This document shows positions 22,496 through 30,761 of a DNA stretch of 35,214 bases, in pieces. The position numbers and the translations under genes are program-made. Position 1 is the stretch's first letter. Each line of letters opens with the position of its first letter. The notes under the pieces were generated by a model, which searched no databases, was not told the origin of the DNA, and saw only the letters and a program-made list of their open reading frames with translations. The stretch comes from Candidatus Vecturithrix granuli (GTDB lineage Bacteria > Moduliflexota > Moduliflexia > Moduliflexales > Moduliflexaceae): positions 83,049 to 118,262 of the forward strand of contig DF820470.1 in the NCBI GenBank assembly GCA_000739535.1. The letters are read 5' to 3'.

Positions 22496-23485
22496 ACCTA
22501 ACTTGCGACCTATAACACTGACTGAATACCAAAGGCTAAGATGAACAAGACCACGTTCAGTTCAAATCCTTTAGGAGTGACTGCATGAATGTTTTTCGGG
22601 AAAAACCGGGTAATGTTACTGAACGAGCTTTCCACGTGTTTGCGCATCACCTGTTTATACCGTTCATCATGGTAACTGATCTGCCGTTTCGAATGCCGTT
22701 TGCAGCTCGGTTGCCTATCAATCCTGGTGGCCTCGCGCAACAGATCTTCATGCGTATAATCGTTGTCCATCTTATCAGAGAAACACGTTGCTCCAGCGGG
22801 GAGGTCGAAATGCAAGGCTTTATATACACTGACGTCACTCTCTGCGCCTGGACGGAGGATGAATTCGACCGGCTCGCCGCTCGCTGTTACGATCATATAC
22901 ACGCGCAACCCATAGAAATAGCGGCGTTTACTGGCAATATAGCCTCGATAGGCTTCTCCGCCATACAGGCGGCAGCGATCGATACGGATATTGTCACACA
23001 CCGGCACCGGAAAACTATCGACACCATACATCTGCTCTAGATTGCTCAGCTTAAAGGTGCTTGCCAGGCTCTGAAACAGGGCGCCCCAGAAGAATTCTGG
23101 AATGGCATGAAGGCGTCGGTTCAGCCGACTTTCACTGAGCATCCCCGGAATATAGCCATATTCCTTCAGAAATTTCCGAGCATTCTCAAGATGTCCACCG
23201 TACAAGTACGCCGCTGTCAACCCCGCGGTTATCACTTCGGCATCAGTCATCATGACCTGCGGGCCTTCTCTGTGGTTCATGGCGGTCAACAACTCATCAC
23301 ACAACACAAAAATCATGGTGATCACATCACGCATTTCAATGGCGTCTTCTCGGATAGTAGTAGTGTTCATGGCGGTCTCCTCCTCCTTTTTTTGGCGTTC
23401 CTCATTGGTTCAATGTCCAACATAATCATCAGTTTACACCGTCACTCTCCTCAAGACAAGAAAAATAATAAGTCGCAAGTTAGGT
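22496..23485. mobile_element. IS982-family insertion sequence, 990 bp, with 8-bp target duplication
   Basis: Terminal inverted repeats begin ACCTAACTTGCGAC on both ends (22496-22509 and the complement at 23472-23485) and agree again in the following TAT. Both sides are flanked by TATTATTA (22488-22495 and 23486-23493), an 8-bp target duplication in the range known for IS982. The single transposase gene is intact, so the element looks recent and possibly active. Confidence 0.85.
22510..23370 (-). CDS. IS982-family transposase
   Basis: This 286-residue DDE transposase catalyses cut-and-paste movement of its element. Family features: first Asp (118) in GVDSFPVPVCDNIRI, ASKRRYFYGLRVYMIVTASG, a second Asp in the FSDKMDNDYTHEDLL region, and Glu in MRKHVESSFSNITRFFP. 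Length matches complete IS982 transposases. ATG 23368-23370 follows GGAGGAGGAG. It lies wholly within the terminal inverted repeats, and the 3' end falls at the left repeat. Confidence 0.9.
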   Translation of the reverse strand: MNTTTIREDAIEMRDVITMIFVLCDELLTAMNHREGPQVMMTDAEVITAGLTAAYLYGGHLENARKFLKEYGYIPGMLSESRLNRRLHAIPEFFWGALFQSLASTFKLSNLEQMYGVDSFPVPVCDNIRIDRCRLYGGEAYRGYIASKRRYFYGLRVYMIVTASGEPVEFILRPGAESDVSVYKALHFDLPAGATCFSDKMDNDYTHEDLLREATRIDRQPSCKRHSKRQISYHDERYKQVMRKHVESSFSNITRFFPKNIHAVTPKGFELNVVLFILAFGIQSVL

Positions 23486-23537
23486 TATTATTACTACTAC
23501 AGATTTTCTGAAATAAGTATACATGAGGCACGGCGAA

Positions 23538-23695
23538 GAAACCAGGTTTTTTTCCTAAAAACCTGGTTTCTCGTGTATAGTTATTTCCAAAATCATGTAC
23601 TACTCTGGGACAAAAGTTTTTAGGATCGCTATAGTGAAAAATTGCAGGTGAGGAGTGCCAAAGCTCTGCTTTGGCGGTCAAGGCAGAGCTTTGAC
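23538..23695. repeat. GAAACCAGG hairpin and CAAAGCTCTGC palindromes beside the IS
   Basis: At 23538-23570 GAAACCAGGTTTTT pairs with AAAAACCTGGTTTC (family of 1492-1523 and 11070-11100). At 23657-23675 GCCAAAGC-TCT-GCTTTGGC, and at 23677-23695 a GTCAAGGCAGAGCTTTGAC element, together form a larger inverted repeat bounded by AGGAGTG and CACTCCT (family of 851-871). No gene lies between the IS and 23752. Confidence 0.7.
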
Positions 23696-23751
23696 ACTCC
23701 TGTTCCCCCCTTCTCTCGAAAGGCCTGTTACATAAACTTAAAAACAGTTTC

Positions 23752-24843
23752 TCAGGATTTCCAGACCACACCATTAATGTGTTCAAAGCCTAAACCCGCG
23801 GTATCTGGCAGACTGATGCGGGAATGTTCGAAGATCGCGCCGCCTTGAACCGGGTCTTCCCGGCACAGCACCGGCCCATCCAAATCAATCTTGGTAATTA
23901 TTTTCTTCGCACAGGCCAAATGTACGGCTGCAGTTATACTGACTTTGGCTTCGAGCATACAGCCGATCATGCACTCGACATCGTAAATTTCGGCCATGGC
24001 GCAAATTTTCAGGGCTTGATGAATGCCGCCGCATTTCATCAATTTGATGTTGATCATATCTGCTGCCCGCGTGTGCAAAATCATCAGTGCATCTTTGGGC
24101 GAAAACACACTTTCATCGGCCATAACCGGGATACTGACCTGATCCGTCACAAATTTCAGCCCCTCAATATCCTGGGCCTGCACCGGCTGTTCAACCAATT
24201 CGACCTGCAATCCTGAATCTTCCATGGCTTTCAATGTGCGTACCGCTTCTTTGGGTTTCCAGCCCTGATTAGCGTCAATCCGCAATTGTACATCATACCC
24301 TACCACTTCGCGAACGGCTTTCATACGCCGGAAATCTTGTTCGGCGTCAACCCCGACTTTGATTTTTAAGGTCGTATAACCCAATTTCACGGCATCAATG
24401 CTGTCCGCCGCCATTTTTTCAGGAGTATCCACACTAATCGTGATGTCGGTGATGATCTCCTTGCGGTATCCTCCCAGTAATTTATACACTGGTGCATTGA
24501 ACATCTGCCCGTATAAATCATACAGGGCAATATCAACGGCCGCTTTGGTTGAGGTATTGTGTACAAGGGATTTGTCTAAAGTCAGCAGAATCTCTTCAAA
24601 ATTTTCCAAATCCAGGCCAATTAAGCGTTTACGAATGTGCTCTTCGACCGCCCCGATAATTGCGCCTGTGGTATCGCCGGTAATCACACCGGTCGGCGGC
24701 GCTTCGCCATAACCGATATGGCCGGTATCGGTTTCAATTTTCACGATCACGTCTTCCACGCTGTTAACAGTACGTAAAGCCGTTTTAAACGGCTGTTTCA
24801 AAGGCACTGAAAGGTACCCCAAACGAATATCGGTAATTTTCAT
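23752..24843 (-). CDS. Dipeptide epimerase (L-Ala-D/L-Glu epimerase type), enolase superfamily
   Basis: This 363-residue TIM-barrel enzyme racemises the alpha carbon of a dipeptide, in known members L-Ala-D-Glu from murein. Catalytic pattern: Lys160 and Lys162 (TTLKIKVG), metal ligands Asp190 (RIDANQGW), Glu218 (LVEQP) and Asp243 (MADES), Lys267 (NIKLMKCGG), and the substrate-binding DxD Asp320/Asp322 (KIDLDGP). These fall within one residue of the positions known for Bacillus subtilis YkfB. ATG 24841-24843 follows AGGAGGTTAC. It is 26 bases after a small SpoIIAA-like gene, likely in one operon, and divergent from a TRAP transporter, which may import the substrate. Dipeptide specificity may differ from L-Ala-Glu. 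Confidence 0.88.
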   Translation of the reverse strand: MKITDIRLGYLSVPLKQPFKTALRTVNSVEDVIVKIETDTGHIGYGEAPPTGVITGDTTGAIIGAVEEHIRKRLIGLDLENFEEILLTLDKSLVHNTSTKAAVDIALYDLYGQMFNAPVYKLLGGYRKEIITDITISVDTPEKMAADSIDAVKLGYTTLKIKVGVDAEQDFRRMKAVREVVGYDVQLRIDANQGWKPKEAVRTLKAMEDSGLQVELVEQPVQAQDIEGLKFVTDQVSIPVMADESVFSPKDALMILHTRAADMINIKLMKCGGIHQALKICAMAEIYDVECMIGCMLEAKVSITAAVHLACAKKIITKIDLDGPVLCREDPVQGGAIFEHSRISLPDTAGLGFEHINGVVWKS

Positions 24844-24869
24844 GTAACCTCCTATTTTAACCCTGACGA

Positions 24870-25292
24870 TCAATCGTCAGGCTGACCTTCTAACCAGGCC
24901 ATCGCTTCTTCCGGATCGCTGAAAAATTTGGTAATGACTCCCTGTTCCACGCGCTTCCGGGCAATGCGTGTGATATTTAATTGACCAATGACGCTTTCCG
25001 GTTGGACAATGGCCCAATACTTCCATCCTGCCGCCTTTGTCTGCGGAAACCAATTGGTATCGGACCATTCCTGATCGTCTTTCGGGATAGCGCTATTCTC
25101 ACGATCATCGGACAACCATTTGTGGGCACCATATTTCTGTAATGCTTTGGTGCCCTCACTCAGAGCCTCTCGCAGCACTTTCCCATGCAAAAATTTGTGA
25201 AATTGATGATGGACAATTTTTTTGTCCGGGTAATACCATATCGCCACAAACTCATTATCAAGAATCGTGATTTTGGAAATATCTTTTTTCAT
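24870..25292 (-). CDS. SpoIIAA-like (STAS-type) small protein
   Basis: This 140-residue protein resembles SpoIIAA-like/STAS-fold proteins common in environmental bacteria: a FLHGKVLREALSEGTKALQKYG helix, HKWLSDDREN strand and turn, EWSDTNWFPQTKAAGWKYWAIV, and the ending ITKFFSDPEEAMAWLEG. No phosphorylatable Ser is obvious. ATG 25290-25292 follows AAAGGAGCGG; the frame is open to 25433 but without a start signal. A short palindrome, CCTGACGAT/ATCGTCAGG (24863-24882), straddles the stop codon and could couple or attenuate expression of the epimerase gene. Molecular role unknown. Confidence 0.7.
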   Translation of the reverse strand: MKKDISKITILDNEFVAIWYYPDKKIVHHQFHKFLHGKVLREALSEGTKALQKYGAHKWLSDDRENSAIPKDDQEWSDTNWFPQTKAAGWKYWAIVQPESVIGQLNITRIARKRVEQGVITKFFSDPEEAMAWLEGQPDD

Positions 25293-25652
25293 GATGGCCG
25301 CTCCTTTCCTTTGATTCCAGGCTACTGCGCCTTGTTTCAAGATAATTACCTGATGTTCGGTACAATTCCTCACACCCTTTTTGCTTAAGCATCCTTTTGG
25401 TGTCAGCATCCATGAATTTACACCACAGGTCAACTTTTTTCAACAGGAATTCCAGGATGAGCGTATCTCTTCTCTGGTAAAATCAGAAAAACCTTGAATT
25501 TCTTATTGACAATCATATTCTTTTGCCAGAATATGTCATATAGCAGAAAAAGGGTACGAGTACCTGGGAAAAGTTTGTAGAGAGAAAGAACGTATCAATT
25601 GTACCAGATAAAAGAGTGACATGCTCTTTTGCTATCAAAAGGAGGAAGTGTT
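25293..25652. other. Divergent intergenic region of 360 bases between the epimerase operon and TRAP genes
   Basis: On the plus strand TTGACA (25506-25511), 17 bases, then GAATAT (25529-25534) is a possible promoter for the TRAP binding protein. I see no long palindrome and no credible gene. Extended minus-strand frames here lack start signals. Confidence 0.5.
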
Positions 25653-26696
25653 ATGTTGAAAAAAATGTGTGTTCTTCTATTGATCATGGCATTTATACTC
25701 ATGGGAGCTCATGCGCTTTATGCGGCTCCGAAGGTGATTAAACTTGCGCATTTAAACCCTCAGACCCCATTTGACGTCGGCACAGCGGCAATTGCAGCGG
25801 TCTTTAAAAGTGAATTGGAAGCCAGAACTGGCGGACAGATCACGGTCGAGATTTATCCAAGCGGCACCCTGGGCAATGAACGGGAGACCATGGAACAGGT
25901 AAAGGCCGGCATTACGCAGAGTTATATTGCGTCGGTCGGCGGCGTGGCGCCCTTTTATCCGCTGATTGATATTACCAGTTTGCCCTTTGCGTACAGTTCC
26001 TATGAAGTCGGGTGCGCGCTGTATGATGGCCCCTTTGGCGAGGAATTTGCGGAAGATATTCGCCAAAAAACCGGGATGTACGTGTTAGGGTTTATCCCGC
26101 AGGGCTTCTTTCAGTTTACCAATTCGCAGCGTCCGATTAAGTCGCCGGCAGACCTGAAAGGGCTGAAAATGCGCACCATGAATAATCCGCTGCACATGGA
26201 ATTCATGAATTCTCTCGGCGCGGCGGCGACTCCTGTCGCCTGGGCCGAAATCTATACCGCGCTCCAGACCGGCGTGGTGGATGGTCAGCATAATCCGATT
26301 ACGGTGATCACCCTGGGCAAACTCGATGAAGTCCAGAAATATATGACGCTCTCGAATCACATGCCCGGCTTGTATGTCTGGGTCATCAACGACGGCTGGT
26401 TCAACGCCTTAACGCCTGAAGAAAAAACCGCGGTCCAGGGCGCGGCCGATGTAGCTGTCATCGCCGGACGAGGCATTGACCGTTTGGTAACAGCGACCGA
26501 AAAAGGGCTGCCGACCCTGGCGAAGAGCATGGAAATCTATACCCCGACGGCCGAAGAAATGCAGCAATTTCGAGATATTGCGATTCCCGCAGCGAAGGCC
26601 TTCTTTGCGCAAACCCTCGGCGAAGACGGAACAAAATGGGTTGAAAAATATCTGGCTGCTATCGAAGCTGTGCAACAAGAATTGAGCATGGAGTAG
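25653..26696 (+). CDS. TRAP transporter substrate-binding protein, DctP type
   Basis: This 347-residue periplasmic binding protein has a signal peptide MLKKMCVLLLIMAFILMG ending at ALYA-APK. DctP-family traits: KVIKLAHLNPQTPFDVG, SGTLGNERETMEQVKAG, FFQFTNSQRPIKSPADLKGLKMRT with the conserved Arg that binds the substrate carboxylate, and EIYTALQTGVVDGQHNP. ATG 25653 follows AAAGGAGGAAG. The small and large membrane subunits follow on the same strand, the latter after a toxin-antitoxin insertion. Substrate is probably an organic acid or acidic peptide-like compound; the divergent dipeptide epimerase may hint at the pathway. Confidence 0.92.
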   Translation: MLKKMCVLLLIMAFILMGAHALYAAPKVIKLAHLNPQTPFDVGTAAIAAVFKSELEARTGGQITVEIYPSGTLGNERETMEQVKAGITQSYIASVGGVAPFYPLIDITSLPFAYSSYEVGCALYDGPFGEEFAEDIRQKTGMYVLGFIPQGFFQFTNSQRPIKSPADLKGLKMRTMNNPLHMEFMNSLGAAATPVAWAEIYTALQTGVVDGQHNPITVITLGKLDEVQKYMTLSNHMPGLYVWVINDGWFNALTPEEKTAVQGAADVAVIAGRGIDRLVTATEKGLPTLAKSMEIYTPTAEEMQQFRDIAIPAAKAFFAQTLGEDGTKWVEKYLAAIEAVQQELSME

Positions 26697-26767
26697 CGGC
26701 AGCACAACACAAACAACACTTGGAGGGTGATTTATCGCCTTTCAGGTGTTGTTGATCAGAGTGTTTT

Positions 26768-27319
26768 ATGAAGGCAAAGCCAACGCAACAATCTGCAATT
26801 GCTTCCATAGCCACAACGTTGAGCAGATTTGTCGAACGTCTTGCGGCATATCCGTGTATTACTGCGACCGGGGCCATGACGATCGTCGTCCTGCTTGGCG
26901 TGGTGTTTCGTTATGTCATCCGACACCCCCTCTCCTGGTCTGAAGAAGTAGCGCGTTATCTTATGATTTGGGCAGCATCCCTGGCAGTGAGCATCGGGAT
27001 TATGCAGCGCGAGCATCTGGGGATCACCTTTTTGGTCAGTCGTTTGCCGCATTCGGCCCAAAAATATGTCGCCGTGCTGGTCAATTTGGCTGTCTTATGG
27101 TTTTTGTGGGTCTTAACCAAATTCGGATACTTCATGGCGCTTGACGGAAAAACGCAACTTTCCCCGATTCTGGCGCGTTATGGCATCAGTATGGTCTGGT
27201 CTCTCTCGGCCATTCCGGTTGCCGGCGCGTTAGCCATGGCGCAGACGATCCTGCAAATGCTGATTGATCTGTTTGGCACAAAAGAGGAACTGGATATTAA
27301 AGGTTCGGTGGACATATAA
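26768..27319 (+). CDS. TRAP transporter small membrane subunit, DctQ type
   Basis: This 183-residue membrane protein has four hydrophobic segments: ITATGAMTIVVLLGVVFRYV, ARYLMIWAASLAVSIGI, YVAVLVNLAVLWFLWVL and ISMVWSLSAIPVAGALAMA. The family signature LSWSEEVARYLMIWA is followed by REHLGITFLV. An in-frame stop at 26753-26755 limits the start to ATG 26768; the ribosome binding site is weak. DctQ normally adjoins or is fused to DctM. Here DctM begins 847 bases later, with a toxin-antitoxin pair between. Confidence 0.85.
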   Translation: MKAKPTQQSAIASIATTLSRFVERLAAYPCITATGAMTIVVLLGVVFRYVIRHPLSWSEEVARYLMIWAASLAVSIGIMQREHLGITFLVSRLPHSAQKYVAVLVNLAVLWFLWVLTKFGYFMALDGKTQLSPILARYGISMVWSLSAIPVAGALAMAQTILQMLIDLFGTKEELDIKGSVDI

Positions 27320-27335
27320 TCCATGAGTTTGCGTC

Positions 27336-27680
27336 ATGCGAAAAATTAATTTTTATCGTGATCGGTTAGGATATTGTCCTGTTGAGGAATTTTTAGACCG
27401 TCTCAACGCCAAGCAGGCGCAGAAAGTGGCATGGGTGTTACGCCTGATCGAAGAACAGGAGATCATTCCGAGCACCTATCTCAAAAAACTCGTCAATACC
27501 GACGAGATATGGGAGGTGCGAGTCCAATTCGGCAATGATATATTCAGGTTATTAGGCTTTTTTGAAGATCGCAACCTGATCATTCTGGCACATGCGTTTC
27601 AGAAAAAATCCCAGAAAACGCCGAAAAATGACATACATATTGCCGAAATACGAAGACAAGAGTATCTGAGGAGGAGGTAA
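27336..27680 (+). CDS. HigB/RelE-like (Gp49 family) toxin
   Basis: This 114-residue protein is likely a ribosome-dependent mRNA interferase. Family pattern: NFYRDRLGYCPVEEFLDRLN, the helix AQKVAWVLRLIEEQE, TYLKKLVNTDEIWEVRVQFG, DIFRLLGFFEDRNLIILAHA and the basic tail QKKSQKTPKNDIHIAEIRRQ. The frame is intact, unlike the related gene at 5423. It is 16 bases after the DctQ stop and one base before the antitoxin start, whose ribosome binding site lies inside this gene's end. Probably inserted into the TRAP operon by transfer. Confidence 0.85.
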   Translation: MRKINFYRDRLGYCPVEEFLDRLNAKQAQKVAWVLRLIEEQEIIPSTYLKKLVNTDEIWEVRVQFGNDIFRLLGFFEDRNLIILAHAFQKKSQKTPKNDIHIAEIRRQEYLRRR

Positions 27681-27681
27681 A

Positions 27682-27978
27682 ATGAGCGACTTACAACAAT
27701 ACATCAACAACAGAAAGGCACGGGAGCCTGAGTTTGCCCAAAACTTTGAGGAAGGGTATCAAGCTTTCAAAATCGGATTTCTTTTAAAACAGGCGCGAGA
27801 AGAAGCGAGATTGACCCAGGAGGAAGTGGCAAAACAACTTAACCTGAAAACAGCGACCATTTCAAGAATTGAAAATCATTCGGAAGAGATCAAGCTTTCC
27901 ACATTAGAGAGAGTCGCATCGGCCTTAGGAAAAAGAATAGACATCGCGGTCAATAATAGTCACCTCGCTCGACGTTAA
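27682..27978 (+). CDS. HigA-like Xre-family antitoxin
   Basis: This 98-residue protein has an Xre HTH at about 35-90: IGFLLKQAREEARLTQEEVA, KQLNLKTATISRIENHSEEIK, LSTLERVASALGKRIDI. A strong AGGAGGAGGTAA lies before ATG 27682. The N-terminal helix (residues 1-30) probably binds and neutralises the upstream toxin. Antitoxins of this type repress their own promoter, but no clear operator palindrome is seen before 27336, so the pair may depend on the TRAP promoter. Confidence 0.85.
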   Translation: MSDLQQYINNRKAREPEFAQNFEEGYQAFKIGFLLKQAREEARLTQEEVAKQLNLKTATISRIENHSEEIKLSTLERVASALGKRIDIAVNNSHLARR

Positions 27979-28166
27979 AGAGGGCGGTGAAAAAGTCCGC
28001 CGCTGTTTAGCGTGGTGTTTGCATCTCGTAGAAAGAAAGACCTGCATTTTTTATTGAGGCAGAAAGTGAAATGACAACGATTGATATACCAGAACCAACC
28101 TGGAGCACGCAATCTGTGCGAGCATAAGCATAAAAACTCTCGCACTGGTTGACGTAGAAAAGACCG
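27979..28166 (+). other. Gap between the antitoxin and DctM
   Basis: It has a weak GGCGG/CCGCC hairpin at about 27986-28005 without a T-run. A 19-codon frame from 28071 (MTTIDIPEPTWSTQSVRA) resembles the start of a small protein but has only a weak ribosome binding site. It may be a remnant brought in with the toxin-antitoxin pair. Confidence 0.35.
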
Positions 28167-29492
28167 ATGTTGTTATTCATGAGTCTTGTATTTTTCGGGT
28201 TGTTAGTGTTAGGGACGCCTATTGGGTTTGCTCTGGGTATTACAGCGGTTGTGTCGCTGGCAAAGATGTCGGGCGTCTCAGAGCTTCCGGTGCTCCTGAA
28301 TCCCGGCTCCGATGTCTTTATCTTTAAAATGGTCTCCCAGCGCTTTTACGCGGGACTCGATATGTTTACCTTAATGGCGATGCCGTTTTTCATCTTTGCC
28401 GGGGCCATTATGAATAAAACCGGAATTACCCACCGGCTCGTCAAGTTTTCGAACGTGCTGGTCGGGCATTTACGCGGCGGATTAGCCCATGCCAATATTG
28501 TGGCCAGCATCTTTTTTGCCGGAATGACCGGCGCGGCTGTGTCTGATACCGCTGCCATCGGCACGATGTTGATTCCGGCCATGGTAGAGGATGGTTATGA
28601 CAAAGATTTTAGCGCGGCCGTGACCGCTGCCTCCTCGATTATCGGCCCTACGATTCCGCCGAGCAACATGATGGTGATTTACGGCTCATTGATGAGCGTC
28701 TCGATTGCCGGATTGTTTGCAGCCGGTTTTCTCCCCGGACTATTACTCGGCCTCTTTTTGATGCTCCTGTCCGGCTATATCTCCATGAAACGCGGTTATC
28801 CGAAAAGCGCACGCAGCAGCCTGAAAGAGATTCTAATTGCCACAAAAGACGCGACGATCCCGCTATTAATGCCGATTATTATTCTGGGCGGTATTTTGAC
28901 TGGCATGTTTACCCCAACCGAAGCGGCAGCGGTAGCGGTGGGGTATGCCTTTATTATCGGTTTTTTTGTGCTGCGAACTCTACAATTACGAGATATTCCC
29001 GAACTCCTGTATCAAACCGGTAAAACCACTGGTGTCGTGTTTTTGATTATCGGGTCAGCCTCGATCATTGGCTGGATTTTGACCATGGAGCGCGTGCCTG
29101 AAGCGGTGGCGGCTGCATTTTTGACGGTCAGCGATAACCCACATATCATTTTGCTGCTGATTCTGCTCCTGATGCTTGTTGTCGGCATGTTCATGGATAT
29201 TGCCGCAGCGTTAATCATTTTAGGCCCGATCCTGCACCCGATTGCCGTCAATAATCTGGGAATTCATCCGATTCATTTTGGTATTATCATGGTGCTTTCG
29301 CTGAATATCGCTTTGATGACTCCTCCGGTTGGAGCCTGTTTATTTGTCGCTTGCGGCATCAGCAAACTCACGCTCGAACAGCTCAGCAAAGCGATCTGGC
29401 CTTTCATCGTGGTGGAAGTTATTGTCCTGTTTATCATCGCTTACTGGGCTGATCTGGTCTTATTGGTCCCGCGCTTATTGGGGTTGGGATAA
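28167..29492 (+). CDS. TRAP transporter large membrane subunit, DctM type
   Basis: This 441-residue permease has about 11-12 hydrophobic spans and carries the transport path. Signatures: FFGLLVLGTPIGFALGITAV near the start, PFFIFAGAIMNKTGITHRLV, AAVSDTAAIGTMLIPAM, SSIIGPTIPPSNMMVIYGSL, GIMTPTEAAA-like GMFTPTEAAAVAVGYAF, and GMFMDIAAALIILGPILHP. Length fits the family. The start has only a weak ribosome binding site. Its separation from DctQ by a toxin-antitoxin pair is abnormal; the subunits should still assemble if both are expressed. Confidence 0.92.
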   Translation: MLLFMSLVFFGLLVLGTPIGFALGITAVVSLAKMSGVSELPVLLNPGSDVFIFKMVSQRFYAGLDMFTLMAMPFFIFAGAIMNKTGITHRLVKFSNVLVGHLRGGLAHANIVASIFFAGMTGAAVSDTAAIGTMLIPAMVEDGYDKDFSAAVTAASSIIGPTIPPSNMMVIYGSLMSVSIAGLFAAGFLPGLLLGLFLMLLSGYISMKRGYPKSARSSLKEILIATKDATIPLLMPIIILGGILTGMFTPTEAAAVAVGYAFIIGFFVLRTLQLRDIPELLYQTGKTTGVVFLIIGSASIIGWILTMERVPEAVAAAFLTVSDNPHIILLLILLLMLVVGMFMDIAAALIILGPILHPIAVNNLGIHPIHFGIIMVLSLNIALMTPPVGACLFVACGISKLTLEQLSKAIWPFIVVEVIVLFIIAYWADLVLLVPRLLGLG

Positions 29493-29520
29493 GCCTTTTT
29501 CGCGCTCAAACATATAAACC

Positions 29521-29549
29521 CGCGTTGGAGTCCGGTTGACTCCAACGCG
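29521..29549. terminator. Hairpin between convergent genes (12-bp perfect stem)
   Basis: CGCGTTGGAGTC and GACTCCAACGCG flank a five-base loop, between the DctM stop and the MsrA stop. No T-run follows on either strand, so it may be a processing or rho-assisted end rather than an intrinsic terminator. Confidence 0.5.
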
Positions 29550-29567
29550 AGTGAAGCGATATAGCGT

Positions 29568-30197
29568 TTATTCTTGATTCTTTCTCCAAAGTTCCTCAAG
29601 GCGAGCATCGCGGCCGCAAACGGAACGGTAGTAGGCATAGCGCAGAGGGTTGTTCTGATAAAAATCCTGATGATAGTCTTCAGCCGGATAAAAAGTTGAC
29701 GCTGGGACGATTTCGGTAAAAATTTCTTTGAACTTCCCGGAATCCAACAACGCTTGTTTCGATTGTTCGGCCAGGCGTTTTTGTTCTTCATTGTGATAAA
29801 AGATCGCTGTGCGATACTGATCGCCGTAATCGCAAAACTGTCCATCTTTTTCCGTCGGGTCAATATTGCGCCAGAAAACCTCCAACAAGTCTTCATATCG
29901 AATTTTCCCCGGATCGTACGCGATTTCGACGGCTTCGATATGCCCGGTGTCCCCGGCAGACACTTCTTCGTAAGTCGGATTGTCTTTGTGCCCGCCAATG
30001 TAGCCGGACGTGGTTGAAATAACCCCTTCTAATTTATCATAGGGCGGTTCCATGCACCAAAAGCAGCCCCCGGCAAACGTGGCTTTTGCCAGTTGATCCG
30101 AGGGTAAGGTTTCAGCGTGAGCAGTGTTAAACGCCAAAAAGACGAGCAAGCCGGCCAGAACCACTCTATTACATAACGTCAACATAAGTTTTTTCAT
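29568..30197 (-). CDS. msrA: Peptide methionine sulfoxide reductase MsrA, exported
   Basis: This 209-residue protein reduces methionine-S-sulfoxide in proteins. The catalytic motif is GGCFWCMEPPYDKLEGV with the nucleophile Cys in GCFW. Other family traits are GYIGGHKDNPTYEEVSAGDTGHIEAVEI, FCDYGDQYRTAIFYHNEEQ and FYPAEDYHQDFY. A signal peptide (MKKLMLTLCNRVVLAGLLVF to AHA) indicates periplasmic repair. Start ATG 30195-30197 lies eight bases after GGAGGAT; a second ATG at 30216-30218 is less likely. It appears monocistronic. Confidence 0.93.
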   Translation of the reverse strand: MKKLMLTLCNRVVLAGLLVFLAFNTAHAETLPSDQLAKATFAGGCFWCMEPPYDKLEGVISTTSGYIGGHKDNPTYEEVSAGDTGHIEAVEIAYDPGKIRYEDLLEVFWRNIDPTEKDGQFCDYGDQYRTAIFYHNEEQKRLAEQSKQALLDSGKFKEIFTEIVPASTFYPAEDYHQDFYQNNPLRYAYYRSVCGRDARLEELWRKNQE

Positions 30198-30761
30198 AAA
30201 AGTATCCTCCGTAATCATCTATGAACGCTGTCGTTTCAGATACGGCGTGTTACCTACTGAAACGACAAGTTGTGATGTCAAATTATTGGTAAACGTGAGA
30301 CTCTTATCATTTATCAGGTCATTGAGTGGTTCTGTCAAGGGGGGGAGCTATTTTCTCATGGATAGCCTTCTCATGTCTCGACTTCCCTCGGTAATCGCCC
30401 AGTTGCTGTACGAAGATAGCCTGAGCGACAAGCCGAAAATTCGAAGCGACATGGCGTAAATCATTCAGAAAGCCTCTCTGATCCGATAGAAACAGGGTCT
30501 TTTGAGAAACCCCGGTTTCTAAAATTTCACGAATGAGAAAATTTTTGAGATCATCTAATAGCTTATAATTTCATATTTTCTATTTTTATTCGTATTTTAT
30601 TTTTAAATTAAACATAAAATATATAAATTTTATCTTGACATTATAGATATTTTCTAGTATTTTAGTTTCGATTCTTCTGGAAGGTTTAGAAAAACTCCAC
30701 GGATTGAAAATATACAAAGGATTGAAATCTCAAATACTCTTCGCGCGGAGGTGACTGCAAA
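30198..30761. other. Intergenic region of 564 bases with promoter of the 30762 gene
   Basis: It holds a hairpin TGTCGTTTCAG/CTGAAACGACA (30229-30239, 30257-30267), a degenerate GAAACC palindrome (30489-30520) and a strongly AT-rich stretch (30530-30660). No credible gene. Confidence 0.65.
30635..30663 (+). promoter_or_regulatory. Sigma-70 type promoter for the membrane-protein/ATPase operon
   Basis: TTGACA (30635-30640), 17 bases, then TATTTT (30658-30663), within AT-rich DNA. The leader to ATG 30762 would be about 90 bases. Confidence 0.6.
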
